Shown: in pieces, positions 44,901-54,106 of the stretch | How the letters are laid out: each line of letters begins with the position of its first letter | How positions within the stretch are numbered: position 1 is the first letter of the stretch | NCBI GenBank assembly: GCA_017460915.1 | Contig: JAFUAA010000028.1 | Span: forward strand, 1-59,259 | DNA from: Bacteroidales bacterium | Lineage (GTDB): Bacteria > Bacteroidota > Bacteroidia > Bacteroidales > F082 | Length of the DNA stretch: 59,259 nucleotides | Reading direction: 5' to 3' | The notes under the pieces: generated by a model | What the model was told of the DNA's origin: nothing | Databases searched by the model: none | Seen by the model: the letters and a program-made list of their open reading frames with translations, nothing else | Made by a program: the position numbers and the translations under genes

Positions 44901-46632
44901 TCACCTTTACAATCCCATTGAAAGCTTTGGCGCTTATGCCACGGCCACCACACACGAAGAGTTGCTGGCCATCCATAGCAACGCCTCCAAGTTCATCTCA
45001 TTGGTGCCCGAGCAGGATTCCTTGCAGTTCTACAGCATGAGTGCGGAATACGACATGACCAATTACGTGATTCACGCCCACGACGTGAAAATCATCCGCG
45101 TGGCCGATGCCGCCGTGTTCCCCTACATGCATGATGTCGACATCGATGCGGATTCGAAGCTCGAACCTGTGAGCGGCGAGCTGCTGGCCGACACGTTGAA
45201 TGGTTGGCATTTGTATAAAGATGCCGTTGTCAACATCCATAGCCGGAATCACTATGATGCCCAAGGCGTTTGGGATTACCTCAACGGCGGAGGAGCCAGC
45301 ACCCCGATTCATTTCGACACCATCACACCCGTTGAGGGAGTGACCCGTGGTTATGCCCATATTGAGGATGCTGATGAGTTTAAACTGAGCACACAATTTG
45401 GTTTCCAAGGTCGCCTTGTTTTGACGGCCACTGACCAGTTGGGTTATTTCGATGGCAAGTTTGCTTTGCTGGCGTTTGAAGAGCCGCAAATCGTTGTCGT
45501 TAAACTCGTTGAGGATTCTTTGATGGTCGATATGGACGAAATGTTAAGCGACTCTACAGGTGGGGAGCAGCCAGTCATCATGGATGATTTCAACCCTGCC
45601 ATAGAGCCCTTGGCCATGGATACCATAGCGGCCCTCAACCACTGGTTTGCCTCGGCGACATCCATCAATCCGGCCGACATTCGCATTCCCGTCGACATCA
45701 ACCGTATTAGGGAAGACGAGCCCGACATGTGCAACGGTTTGTATTATCAGTTGGCCATCGATGGCGGCTATTTCGGTTCGTTCCTCTCGCCAAGGAAGGG
45801 GAGAGCCGAAATTGTTGAGGCCGCGCCTTCCAACGGAACCTTGTGGTTTGATGCCGACAGCTTGCGTTTCGTGGTGACCGACGACGCGCTGTTCGACACC
45901 CATCTCGACCTCGACAAACGTGGCGTCATCACTGGCTTTGCCAGTTCCGATATGGCTTTCGACAAAGGATTGGTTGAGTTTGTGATGCATGGCAAATATG
46001 ACCAATATCCCAACGACAGCCTCACGCTGAGCGGCCTCAATGTGCTCAACGTGCCCATCTTCGACGACAAGGCGATGGAGGCCATGGCCGAAGTCTATGC
46101 CAATGCTGGAAGCGAGTCCATTGACCTGACGCAGACGCCGTATCTGCATTATTTCCAGTCGGAAAACTCAGCCGAGAAAGCCGAAGAACGTCAAAAAGCC
46201 ATTGAACTTGAAGGCTATCCGCAGTTGGAATCGTCTGATTTCTTCTGCAAAACCATCGTCATTCCCGACTTGAAGATGGTGTGGAACGACAAGATGCATG
46301 CCTTTGTCTCGGTGGGCAAAATCGGGCTGGGCAATTTCGGAAGCTATGTGGTGAACAAGTATGTCGACGGCTATGTGGTGTTCGACCGTCGTTTGGGCAA
46401 CATCACGTATTACTTCGAGAACGACATGTTCCAGACCTACATCAACTACAACTGCGGCGACGGTCAGTTGCAGGTGCATTGCACTTATTCCGACATTAAT
46501 CAGCGTTTGTCCGACATCAAGGAGAAAGCCCGCACGCGCACCAAGGACGACAAGCGTTTCCAATACGTGGCAGTGCCCTATGAATCGATGCTCGACTTCT
46601 TGAATCGCCTGCGTTATGCTGGATTGAACTGA
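41953..46632 (+). CDS. Very large exported protein of unknown function
   Basis: 1559 residues. Signal peptide MKKGILIAVW to about SAWAQ. No membrane helix after that and no T9SS sorting tail, so a periplasmic or outer-membrane-associated place is likely. The first 170 residues are helical. The rest is beta-rich with recurring DFGKLVFKQNKDFEFSGG-type stretches (about 590-660) and repeated phrases about 100 residues apart, resembling the long beta-taco scaffolds of lipopolysaccharide or lipid transport proteins such as OstA. The C-terminus ends YESMLDFLNRLRYAGLN. I recognise no domain with certainty. It lies between prmA and dnaN, so it may be made in step with core genes. Confidence 0.7.
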   Translation: MKKGILIAVWLVLTSLGSAWAQAFFSTEKTAFYNELSAYLNSSTSKKDRDEAAVILKGFEGVWESYYSDAEASTVMRLCELFHAKGGGKAYANIFNFVEVVQRVPTAGLSHSDVNNWLTFTDLKVQKSMNGMDKYLSSCRDIFVDKVLSAKGNSRWLLRDALIGFPSKERFELRAEGQLVLASQKDESVLKDTRGIFYLEDNRWEGSGGRADWSRFGIPADMVYVNLPDYYTLSLNRSDYVIDSVVFHEGQHFHQDILCRYEDKVLVNAPNEKTMFPAARSYRADYEIPNLMKNIDFEGGFGMMGNQVEVFGGVKNKAVFHFRQGAREIMKVEAPQFVLSADEVMVSNHVALRLYLMDTLTGVVQDSLYHNNLGFRYDNATRKMMAFRSEKDYGDGPFHDYYHGLDLFIEALYWNVDGPHVDFRRMEGVNPTSEGDVVSVNYFRIEDFKKLQGLDGTHPMIRIEKFLKGFDNVDRQVRFYSGDLASFLQYPIEQVVSMLLKLQAEGFVEYDPDTKWVTALPRFFDVVESFREEIDYDVIKLHTLTTKREPNARVDLNTNDLLVYGITSQIEGVDGSAISLSDRKRVVIVPDFGKLVFKQNKDFEFSGGILAGMFEFFTKDSRFSYEDFTINMNKVDSLRFYARYENRIIPVQGTLERLKGRLEIDHGDNKSSRYETPNYPIFHSDAEGFKFYRKINGGVFNPGSLDSVQSADDLEGKFYFSLYPFVVDSLNDLTMRKVSFDGELVSAGILPNIVQPLVVMDDYSLGFVHQIGDDPMASYPMYADLGRFHNKVFLSESGFFGEGTLDYQTSTFQSDQLMFYPDSVAGITSQFKMVPKEDGTGYPMASADALKLKWDIGIPELTTETIGKPICMYGDTYFTGKTTLTPDGYSADGKLRFGLTEFDSDHFALDSRTFVADSANFLLYSADTSNVAFSATNYRANVDFDAQKVKYDYLDKTSNLDFPMNRFICSLKEAEWDMASNNLHLYNPIESFGAYATATTHEELLAIHSNASKFISLVPEQDSLQFYSMSAEYDMTNYVIHAHDVKIIRVADAAVFPYMHDVDIDADSKLEPVSGELLADTLNGWHLYKDAVVNIHSRNHYDAQGVWDYLNGGGASTPIHFDTITPVEGVTRGYAHIEDADEFKLSTQFGFQGRLVLTATDQLGYFDGKFALLAFEEPQIVVVKLVEDSLMVDMDEMLSDSTGGEQPVIMDDFNPAIEPLAMDTIAALNHWFASATSINPADIRIPVDINRIREDEPDMCNGLYYQLAIDGGYFGSFLSPRKGRAEIVEAAPSNGTLWFDADSLRFVVTDDALFDTHLDLDKRGVITGFASSDMAFDKGLVEFVMHGKYDQYPNDSLTLSGLNVLNVPIFDDKAMEAMAEVYANAGSESIDLTQTPYLHYFQSENSAEKAEERQKAIELEGYPQLESSDFFCKTIVIPDLKMVWNDKMHAFVSVGKIGLGNFGSYVVNKYVDGYVVFDRRLGNITYYFENDMFQTYINYNCGDGQLQVHCTYSDINQRLSDIKEKARTRTKDDKRFQYVAVPYESMLDFLNRLRYAGLN

Positions 46633-46740
46633 GCCTGAAACGAAAAAAAAGAGAAAATTTTTATCCAAATAGGACTTCATATTCCAATTATTTGTAATTT
46701 TACGACTTCAAATTTGAGTGAAATAAAAACCTATATCGCG

Positions 46741-47868
46741 ATGAAATTCATTGTATCAAGTTTAAAGCTTTTGAAGAGTCTGCAAGCCTTAAGTGGCGTC
46801 ATCGGATCGAAAAACACGTTGCCGATTTTGGACGACTTCTTGTTTCAGTTGACCGAACATGAACTGAAAATCACGACTTCCGACCTTGATGTGACCATGA
46901 CGGTCAGCATGGTGCCTGATATGGTTGACGGCACGGGCGAGGTGACGATTCCGGCACGTTTGCTCCTCGAAATCATGAAGAACTTCCCCGATGTCCCGAT
47001 TACGATTGCAGTCGACAGCAACACCCTTGCCGTCGAACTGATTGCTGGTGAAGGTCGCTATAAGTTGGCGGGTCACAAGAGCGACGAGTTCCCGCAGCTG
47101 CCCGTGATGACCGATACTTCGGTTTGGGAGATTCCAGCCGACGTGTTGGCCAAGGGGTTCGAGAAAACCGTTTTCGCCACAGGTCAGGACGAAATTCGTC
47201 CCATCATGTCGGGCGTGCTGATGGAGATGACCGAGAATTTCCTCACTTTCGTCGCCACCGATGCCCATAAATTGGTGCGCTACAGAAGGATGGATGTTAA
47301 ATCGGACGTGGCGGCCTCCTTCATCATGCCGAAGAAACCTATCAATCAGTTGAAGAGCATTCTGGGCTCCCTCGCCGACGAGCCCGTCCGCATCGAGTTC
47401 AACAAAACCAACGCCAGCTTTGTCTTTGGTGACTATATGCTGATTTGTCGCCTCATCGAAGGCCGCTATCCCAACTACGAAGCCGTCATCCCGAAGAACA
47501 ACCCCAACCAGTTGGCCATCGACCGCCAGACCTTCCTTTCGGCTATCCGCCGTGTGGCGGTCTTCTCCAGCAAGGCCACACACCAGGTGCGTTTCCGCAT
47601 CACGGGCCAGGAAATCATGCTGACTGCGGAAGACATTGACTTCTATAACGAAGCCAAGGAACGTCTGACTTGTAGTTATACCGGAGATGACATGGAAATC
47701 GGGTTCAATTCGCGTTTCTTCCAGGAAATGCTGGTCAACTTCGATAGCAATGAGGTGAAGCTGGAAATGTCGGCCCCCAACCGTGCAGGTATCCTCACCC
47801 CCGTCGACAACGAGAACGAATCTGAGGATTTGCTCATGTTGCTTATGCCGGTGATGCTCAACTCGTAA
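46741..47868 (+). CDS. dnaN: DNA polymerase III beta subunit (sliding clamp)
   Basis: 375 residues. Three clamp domains. Opening MKFIVSSLKLLKSLQALSGVI, LPILDDFLF, TVSMVPD, TDAHKLVRYRR and IEGRYPNYEAVIPK are the usual clamp signatures, and it ends with the MLLMPVMLNS hydrophobic tail used for partner contacts. The start at 46741 is chosen over an earlier in-frame TTG at 46714. A weak -7 box (TAATTTTA) lies about 47 bases upstream. Confidence 0.95.
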   Translation: MKFIVSSLKLLKSLQALSGVIGSKNTLPILDDFLFQLTEHELKITTSDLDVTMTVSMVPDMVDGTGEVTIPARLLLEIMKNFPDVPITIAVDSNTLAVELIAGEGRYKLAGHKSDEFPQLPVMTDTSVWEIPADVLAKGFEKTVFATGQDEIRPIMSGVLMEMTENFLTFVATDAHKLVRYRRMDVKSDVAASFIMPKKPINQLKSILGSLADEPVRIEFNKTNASFVFGDYMLICRLIEGRYPNYEAVIPKNNPNQLAIDRQTFLSAIRRVAVFSSKATHQVRFRITGQEIMLTAEDIDFYNEAKERLTCSYTGDDMEIGFNSRFFQEMLVNFDSNEVKLEMSAPNRAGILTPVDNENESEDLLMLLMPVMLNS

Positions 47869-47889
47869 GAACGCATTCAAGCCAAAAAG

Positions 47890-47925
47890 AAAGCCCATCG
47901 AATTGCTTCGGTGGGCTTTGTTTGT
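47890..47925. terminator. Bidirectional terminator between dnaN and the DUF6263-like gene
   Basis: A stem AAAGCCCATCGAA (47890-47902) with TTCGGTGGGCTTT (47907-47919), loop TTGC, one mismatch. T-rich to the right and A-rich to the left, so it can end transcripts from both converging genes. Confidence 0.8.
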
Positions 47926-47942
47926 TGGGCAAGTGCCAGAGT

Positions 47943-48743
47943 TTATTTCTCGGTGACGGTCACCGTTGTGTTGGCGGCCATTGTCATGGGGATGCTCAGG
48001 CCTTGTTGGCTGATGGTCGTTGAGATGTTCTGCTTTTCGGAACGTGTCGTGACAAGGCCCGTCTGGGGATTGATGCTGGCTGTGCCAGTGACATTGCCTG
48101 TCGTGTCGTCGTCGGCTTCGATTTTGCCGGAATAGCAGACCTCGACACTCTTCTTCGAGATGGAAGTGACCGTGTATTCCACGCTAACTTTGAATTCGCT
48201 GCCGCTCATGTTTTGTGTCTTTTCGTTGGTCCACTTGCTGCCAACGGATAGTTCCTCAGCCGGAAGTTTGATGATGACGGTCGAGAGTTGGTTCATGTCA
48301 AGGTCGGTGGCATCGCCCACGAATTCGCCTTGGGCATTGTAAACGACGGTGGCGGGTTTGTTGAGGATCTTGTCAAATTCGGAGGTCTGCGAAGCCAGCA
48401 TCGGGCTGGTTTTTTCAGGATGTTCGGAATCGTATTCCAGTTTCATTCCGCTTGCACCAATGTTCATCTTGATGGCCTCGATTTGGGTCTCCAAGGTGGA
48501 TTGGCTCGCGTCAACTTCCTTCACCGTGAAGGTTTGGCGGGTCTCGATGGTTTGCGATTGATTTTGGGTTTGCCCCATCACTTCCATGATATTCATGGAC
48601 GTGTTTTTCACGTTGATGGTGTAGTGTTTTCCCTTTTGCGGCTGCAGCTTCAGTGTGATGCCGTCTTTTGCGGTGAACGAAAGGGTTGTCAGTCCAAGGA
48701 GGACAATTGCCACAGGGGCGATTCTTCTGATGGTTTTCTTCAT
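47943..48743 (-). CDS. DUF6263-like exported protein
   Basis: 266 residues. Signal peptide to about residue 26 (LSFTAK), then a beta-rich body with the pattern LKLQPQKGKHYTINVKNTSMN typical of the DUF6263 family, and IKLPAEELSVGSKWTNEK, found in proteins that compare with LolA-like folds. Function unknown. It follows the T9SS cargo gene at 48776 by 32 bases and is probably its operon partner. Confidence 0.75.
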   Translation of the reverse strand: MKKTIRRIAPVAIVLLGLTTLSFTAKDGITLKLQPQKGKHYTINVKNTSMNIMEVMGQTQNQSQTIETRQTFTVKEVDASQSTLETQIEAIKMNIGASGMKLEYDSEHPEKTSPMLASQTSEFDKILNKPATVVYNAQGEFVGDATDLDMNQLSTVIIKLPAEELSVGSKWTNEKTQNMSGSEFKVSVEYTVTSISKKSVEVCYSGKIEADDDTTGNVTGTASINPQTGLVTTRSEKQNISTTISQQGLSIPMTMAANTTVTVTEK

Positions 48744-48775
48744 TGTAGATGATTTTGTTGTTATTTTTGAATTGA

Positions 48776-49399
48776 TTAATGTGCGATAACGAAACGTCGT
48801 GTCTTGCCATTGGCTGTCTTAGCAAAATATATGCCATTTGGGTAGTGGGTTGTAGAAATGGCCAAGTTTTCGCTTTCCGTGAAAAAGTCTTCGACTTTCT
48901 GTCCCAACATGTTGAAGATGCTAATGGAGCCGAGATTTTCGCCTTCGATGTTGACAAAGTCGTTGGCGGGATTAGGGGACAAGCTGAATGTAGAGCCAGT
49001 CTCATTCACAGAATACGTGGATTCGTAATAAATGGTGATGGTGAAAATGTCAAAATCGGTATCAATGTACAAGGTGCCATAAATGTCCTTGGCATATGGC
49101 GTGGCATAAGTGTCGAGTATCACGGTCTCTCCGATGGGAATGATCATGCCTGTTTCAGCGATGTTCTCACCATCGTAAAGACATTCCACATGGAAATTCT
49201 CGGCATAGCAACCGTTGACGACCAGGTCTTCCGAAGTGTAGTTGGCGATGACCACCCTTTCGCCATGGGGAGAACAACCGTGGAAATAGAGATGCAACGA
49301 GTCGGGGGTGACGACGACTTGCTCGTCTTCGAAGAAGTTTTGCGCGCTTAGGTTGAAACACAAAACGATAACAGCAATGAGTGTGAGTGTTTTTTTCAT
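48776..49399 (-). CDS. Small secreted protein with T9SS sorting domain (paralog 1)
   Basis: 207 residues. Signal peptide to about residue 20 (NLSAQ), a beta-sandwich middle (about 25-130) and a type A sorting domain starting FSLSPNPANDFVNIEGE (about 138-207). The same length and layout as the protein at 49568-50191, with shared phrases (PDSL, MI.IDTDF.., ET), so the two arose by duplication. Role unknown. Confidence 0.8.
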   Translation of the reverse strand: MKKTLTLIAVIVLCFNLSAQNFFEDEQVVVTPDSLHLYFHGCSPHGERVVIANYTSEDLVVNGCYAENFHVECLYDGENIAETGMIIPIGETVILDTYATPYAKDIYGTLYIDTDFDIFTITIYYESTYSVNETGSTFSLSPNPANDFVNIEGENLGSISIFNMLGQKVEDFFTESENLAISTTHYPNGIYFAKTANGKTRRFVIAH

Positions 49400-49463
49400 A
49401 GGTATAGTCGCTTGTTTTAGTCGGTTTAGTATTGTCAGTTCGATTATTTCGATAAATTAGGTG

Positions 49464-49471
49464 CAAAAGTA
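49464..49471 (-). promoter_or_regulatory. -7 box of T9SS paralog 1
   Basis: TACTTTTG on the minus strand, 64 bases before the ATG at 49399. Confidence 0.5.
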
Positions 49472-49515
49472 TGCAAAAAATAACGAACATGGCAAATATT
49501 CTTTGAAATGAAGGA

Positions 49516-49547
49516 AAAGGCCGTTCCGAACTGTCGGAACGGCCTTT
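49516..49547 (-). terminator. Terminator hairpin after T9SS paralog 2
   Basis: A 14-bp perfect stem (49516-49529 with 49534-49547, loop ACTG). It lies 21 bases downstream of the paralog 2 stop on the minus strand. A similar hairpin occurs at 50311-50334. Confidence 0.75.
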
Positions 49548-49567
49548 GGATTCGTGTTGGCTCACCC

Positions 49568-50191
49568 TCAATGAAGGATGACGAGGCGACGAACTTCCTT
49601 GTCGCCAATTTGTACGAAGTAGACTCCATTGGCGTATTTTGAAGTCGAAACCGTGACGAGGTCGCCTTCGGCAACCCATTCGTCAACATGTTGTCCCAAG
49701 GCGTTGAAGACCTTGATGTTTTGTTGGCCCTGGCTTGCGATGGTGATGAAGTCCTTGGCGGGATTGGGATAAATCTCGACGTGGGCAGGACTTTCCTCCA
49801 AGCCATAGGTTTCTTCGTAATTGAGGTAAACCGCATACTCACCGAAATCCGTGTCGATGATCATGGTGCCTTCGCTGTCTCCAGTATCCATTGGGCCAAT
49901 GCTAACGGAGACTTCTACGCTTTCGCCAGGAGCAATGAACAAGCCGTCTTCGGCAACATTGATGTCTTTGTAGAAGCATTCAACATAAAATGCGTCTGAG
50001 TGCATTCCGTTGATGACCATGATTTCGTCACTCATGTTTTCAATGAGGATGAAGTTGATGGTAGGGCAGCATTCGCCTCCTGAGTAATACAACGAGTCAG
50101 GGCTGATGGCCACGTTTTCGTAAGCGTTGCTTTGAGCTTTGAGTCCCAGTCCAACGAACAGGACTGCTGCAAGTAAAAATAGCTTTTTCAT
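49568..50191 (-). CDS. Small secreted protein with T9SS sorting domain (paralog 2)
   Basis: 207 residues. Signal peptide to about residue 20 (GLKAQ), a beta-sandwich middle with GGECCPTINF and ETYGLEESPAH, and a sorting domain beginning EIYPNPAKDFITIASQ (about 138-207). Paralog of the gene at 48776. Separate promoter at 50243 and own terminator, so it is monocistronic. Confidence 0.8.
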   Translation of the reverse strand: MKKLFLLAAVLFVGLGLKAQSNAYENVAISPDSLYYSGGECCPTINFILIENMSDEIMVINGMHSDAFYVECFYKDINVAEDGLFIAPGESVEVSVSIGPMDTGDSEGTMIIDTDFGEYAVYLNYEETYGLEESPAHVEIYPNPAKDFITIASQGQQNIKVFNALGQHVDEWVAEGDLVTVSTSKYANGVYFVQIGDKEVRRLVILH

Positions 50192-50242
50192 ATAGATTTA
50201 GATTTAAAATGTTGATTTCTTATGTCTTATAAAAGACAGCGA

Positions 50243-50250
50243 CAAAAGTA
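50243..50250 (-). promoter_or_regulatory. -7 box of T9SS paralog 2
   Basis: TACTTTTG on the minus strand, 51 bases before the ATG. Confidence 0.5.
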
Positions 50251-50310
50251 GAAAAAAAACTGGAATAGAATTCAGATTGGAAAAGAAATCCAAATTTAAT
50301 GTATGGAAAA

Positions 50311-50334
50311 GCCGCTCCGAAATGTCGGAACGGC
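50311..50334. repeat. Hairpin similar to the terminator at 49516
   Basis: GCCGCTCCGA (50311-50320) and TCGGAACGGC (50325-50334), loop AATG, one G-A mismatch. Stem wording nearly matches the hairpin at 49516-49547, suggesting a shared palindromic repeat that came with the duplicated gene. Confidence 0.6.
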
Positions 50335-50361
50335 AGAATTGGACTATGTACTTGTCGCTTT

Positions 50362-50464
50362 GCGTCATTGCGAACGAAGTGAAGCAAATCGAAGATTCGA
50401 CGAAGTCAATCCAGGAATAAAGACGGTACCTGAATCGCTTCGTCGTTCCTTCTCGCAATGACGC
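50362..50464. repeat. 103-bp palindromic element between pckA and the T9SS paralogs
   Basis: Ends are a perfect 12-bp inverted repeat, GCGTCATTGCGA (50362-50373) and TCGCAATGACGC (50453-50464). Further in, GAAGTGAAGC and GCTTCGTC continue the pairing. The word CGTCATTGCGA with GAAGC is a repeat type seen in many bacterial genomes. It carries no gene. Confidence 0.65.
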
Positions 50465-50481
50465 GATGCGCGTCAATAAAG

Positions 50482-52113
50482 TTACAGTTTAGGACCGGCG
50501 GCCACCAAAGCCTTGCCCGCCTCGTTGGTCGTGAACTTCTCGAAGTTCTTGATGAAGCGCGAGCTGAGGTCTTTGGCCTTCTCTTCCCAAACGCTCTTGT
50601 CGGCGTAGGTGTCGCGCGGGTCGAGGATGTTCGGGTCGACGTCTGGCAGTGCGGTGGGCACCTCGAAGTCGAAATACGGGATTTTCTTGGTCGGAGCTTT
50701 CTCAATCGAGCCGTCAAGGATGGCGTCGATGATGCCGCGCGTGTCGCGAATCGAGATGCGCTTGCCCGTGCCGTTCCAGCCTGTATTGACGAGATAAGCC
50801 TTGGCATGGCTCTTTTCCATCTTCTTCACCAGCTCCTCGGCATACTTGGTCGGGTGCAGTTCGAGGAAGGCTTGGCCGAAGCAGGCGCTGAAGGTCGGCG
50901 TGGGTTCGGTGATGCCGCGCTCGGTGCCGGCCAGCTTGGCGGTGAAGCCGCTTAGGAAGTAGTATTTGCACTGTTCGGGCGTCAGGATGCTGACGGGAGG
51001 CAGGACGCCGAAAGCATCGGCGCTGAGGAAGATGACGTTCTTGGCGGCAGGACCCGATGAGACGGGACGCACGTTCTTGACGATCTTCTCGATGTGCTCG
51101 ATGGGGTAGCTGACGCGCGTGTTCTCAGTCACGCTCTTGTCCTTGAAGTCGATCTTGCCGTCCTTGTCGACGGTGACGTTCTCCAGCAGGGCGTTGCGTT
51201 TGATGGCGTTGTAGATGTCGGGCTCGCTCTCCTTGTCGAGGTTGATGACCTTGGCGTAGCAGCCGCCTTCGAAGTTGAACACGCCTTCATCGTCCCAACC
51301 GTGTTCGTCGTCGCCGATGAGCAGGCGCTTCGGGTCGGTGCTGAGGGTGGTCTTGCCCGTGCCGCTCAAGCCGAAGAAGATGGCGGTGTTTTCGCCTTGC
51401 ATGTCGGTGTTGGCAGAGCAGTGCATGGCGGCGATGCCTTGCAGCGGCAGGTAGTAGTTCATCATCGAGAACATGCCTTTCTTCATTTCGCCGCCGTACC
51501 AGGTGTTCAGAATCACTTGTTCGCGCGAGGTCACGTTGAAGGCCACGCAGGTGTCGCTGTTCAGGCCGAGTTCCTTGTAGTTGTCGACCTTGGCTTTCGA
51601 GGCGGTGTAGACGGTGAAGTTCGGCTTGAAGTCGGCCAGTTCCTCAGCCGTCGGCTTGATGAACATGTTGAGCACGAAATGCGCCTGCCAAGCCACTTCC
51701 ATGATGAAGCGGACGGCCATGCGCGTGTCCTTGTTGGCGCCGCAGAACGCGTCGACCACATAAAGGTTTTTGTCGCAGAGTTGTTTCTTGGCGAGGCCTT
51801 TCACCTGTGCCCACACCTCTTCGCTCATCGGGTGGTTGTCGTTCTTGTAGCCCTCGGTGGTCCACCAAACGGTGTCCTTCGAGTTTTGGTCCATGACGAT
51901 GTATTTGTCCTTGGGCGAGCGGCCAGTGTAGATGCCCGTCATCACGTTGACGGCGTTGAGCTCGGTCAAGACGCCTTTGTCGTAGCCCGTCAGGGCGGGA
52001 TCCATCTCGTCCTTGAAGAGTTGCTCGTAGCTCGGGTTATAGTAGATTTCCTTTGCGCCGGTGATGCCACATTCGGCCAACGCGGCTCTAATTTCTTCGA
52101 TGTTTTTTGCCAT
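50482..52113 (-). CDS. pckA: Phosphoenolpyruvate carboxykinase (ATP)
   Basis: 543 residues. Converts oxaloacetate and ATP to phosphoenolpyruvate, or in many anaerobes fixes CO2 in the reverse direction to make ATP on the way to succinate. P-loop [11 protein letters not shown], metal/substrate-binding [21 protein letters not shown] and the kinase-2-like [24 protein letters not shown] are all intact. The start [12 protein letters not shown] is 28 bases after the promoter. It is monocistronic, and its codon bias suggests high expression. Confidence 0.96.
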   Translation of the reverse strand: MAKNIEEIRAALAECGITGAKEIYYNPSYEQLFKDEMDPALTGYDKGVLTELNAVNVMTGIYTGRSPKDKYIVMDQNSKDTVWWTTEGYKNDNHPMSEEVWAQVKGLAKKQLCDKNLYVVDAFCGANKDTRMAVRFIMEVAWQAHFVLNMFIKPTAEELADFKPNFTVYTASKAKVDNYKELGLNSDTCVAFNVTSREQVILNTWYGGEMKKGMFSMMNYYLPLQGIAAMHCSANTDMQGENTAIFFGLSGTGKTTLSTDPKRLLIGDDEHGWDDEGVFNFEGGCYAKVINLDKESEPDIYNAIKRNALLENVTVDKDGKIDFKDKSVTENTRVSYPIEHIEKIVKNVRPVSSGPAAKNVIFLSADAFGVLPPVSILTPEQCKYYFLSGFTAKLAGTERGITEPTPTFSACFGQAFLELHPTKYAEELVKKMEKSHAKAYLVNTGWNGTGKRISIRDTRGIIDAILDGSIEKAPTKKIPYFDFEVPTALPDVDPNILDPRDTYADKSVWEEKAKDLSSRFIKNFEKFTTNEAGKALVAAGPKL

Positions 52114-52141
52114 GATTTTGTTTTTGAAGTGATATTTCCTG

Positions 52142-52149
52142 CAAAAATA
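52142..52149 (-). promoter_or_regulatory. -7 box of pckA
   Basis: TATTTTTG on the minus strand, 28 bases before the ATG at 52113. Confidence 0.6.
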
Positions 52150-52211
52150 GGTAATAATTCTTTCGCTCAAAAAAAAAAGGGAAAATCTTCCCAATTCTTT
52201 CGATTATTTCA

Positions 52212-52219
52212 TATTTTTG
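52212..52219 (+). promoter_or_regulatory. -7 box of the frameshifted surface-protein gene
   Basis: TATTTTTG, 64 bases before the ATG at 52284. Confidence 0.5.
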
Positions 52220-52283
52220 CACTTGGAACACAAATCCCATTGCTATACAATGGTTATTTGACACAATTCTAGAATTTAATGAT

Positions 52284-54078
52284 ATGAAAAGACTGATTTT
52301 GTTCTGCTTGTTGTTTGCGATGACGGCCTCTATGTCGGCCCAAGACGCGGTTACGCTCCAGTTTACGGCGGTTTCGCAAAGCGACGCTTATTGTCCGTTC
52401 GACTATGTGCAAGTCACAAATCTTTCCCGCGGTTGGACGGAGGTTTTGCACTATCCTGACACTACTTTGGTGTTGGCTTGCACCGATGGAATCGAAGTGC
52501 AACAAGCCCAAACGATGGCTCTTGAGGTCTTTCCCAATCCGTATAATGATTGCGCTTCCGCGAATTTTTCAGTTGACGAGGGTGGGACGGTGCGGATACA
52601 ATTGCGGTTGCTCAATGGAATGTTTGCGGCTGAGTATCAAGGATTTGTTGAGGCCGGAAAATATCAGGTCTCTGTTGTGATGGAACGTCCGCAAATGGCA
52701 TTGTTGGTCGTCGAAAGTCCTGGTGGACGGCAAGTGGCCAAGGTGCTTCAAACGGGTTTCGGACAGGGCAACAAGTTGTCGGTGAAGCGCGTGGAAGGTC
52801 AAAAGGACACACCGACCACAAGGGATGTGGTTCGTGGCTATTTTTTGCCTGGGGACACGATGCGTTATGAGGCCGTAATAATGGACTATGGGACAAAGGT
52901 GTACAGCGCAGAAGTGACGCAAACGCAATATGTTGACGAAACCATCACATTGGATTTTGCTGTGGATGTCCCCACGGTCAATACCATAGATGTGCTCGAC
53001 ATCACGCAAACCACGGCACGCGGGTATGCCGAGGTCGTCGAATCAGGCGGATTAACGGTCTTGGAACGTGGTGTTTGCTGGAGCGTGGATCCCAATGCGT
53101 TTCCCGAGCAGAACCAAATAGCTTCGGGAATGGGTTTGGGCGAGTATTTCGTTGGAATAGCGAACCTCGCTCCTGATACAACCTATTTCACAAGTCGTAT
53201 GCGACGAATCGTGTTGGGATCGCGTTTGGCAAGGTAATTGGTTTCAGGACATTGGAGCATTGGCCGAATGGCACGTTGCCTGGTCTGTTTGCGGTAAGCG
53301 ACACGCTTCAGGTGCATTTCTCGCAAGGCAATCTCCAGTATCGGGCTTCTACCGACACTTGGCGTTTCGCACTTTCCCAAGAGGCCGTTGTAGGGATGGA
53401 AAATGAAGCCATATCGCCCAGCAATTCAGATTGGATTGACCTTTTTGGTTGGGCCACAAGTGGTTACGACCATGGTTCGGTGGCTTATCAGCCTTGGTCG
53501 ACGAGCGCAATTGGCAGTGATTATTACGCTTATGGCTTGGCGAACTATGACCTCTATGACAGTATATTGATAGCCGATTGGGGCTACAATGCCATCTCAA
53601 ATGGCGGCGATGAGGAAAACCGTTGGCGAACATTGCACGGACGAGATTACGGCGAGTGGAACTACCTTTTCAATGTGCGCTCAGCTTCCACCATCAATGA
53701 GACGGCTGACGCCCGATACATCAAGGCGATGGTGAATGGCGTATACGGTGTGATTCTTTTCCCCGACAGCTATGTTCATCCTGATTTGGCGGCCCTTCCG
53801 GTGCATATCAACGACCCTGAGGTCTTTTTCGGACTCAACGTTTACTCGGGCTGCGATTGGGCTGCTATGGAGATGGCGGGTTGCGTCTTTTTGCCAGCTG
53901 CAGGTTTTCGTGTAGAGACCACGGCCTCGGACATGGACCATGGTTGTTATTGTCAGCTGACCATTTCAGCAGTAGCCATGCTCGTCATCTCTTTTTCCGT
54001 GGCGAAGAACTCGATGCCGACCATACCGATTTTCGCTTCATAGGCTTCTCGGTGCGCCTTGTGAGCGATGCGTACTAA
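52284..54078 (+). pseudogene. Surface-protein gene with two single-base deletions (FISUMP-like C-terminal domain)
   Basis: Three consecutive reading frames join into one protein of about 597 residues. Frame 1 (52284 to about 53190) has a signal peptide (SMSAQ) and a fibronectin-like unit ending LAPDTTYFT. Frame 2 (about 53190 to 53945) resumes as SYATNRVGIAFGKVIGFRT, then a GNLQYRASTDTWRFA domain with WRTLHGRDYGEWNYLF. Frame 3 (about 53948 to 54078) gives SADHFSSSHARHLFF and RFIGFSVRLV, the usual end of this domain. Each switch needs one inserted base to mend. No amber, duplicated or foreign segment is seen. Either a recent pseudogene or sequencing/assembly error. Confidence 0.75.
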
Positions 54079-54106
54079 GTTGAGCTGAAATTCACGGCTC
54101 CTGTTT

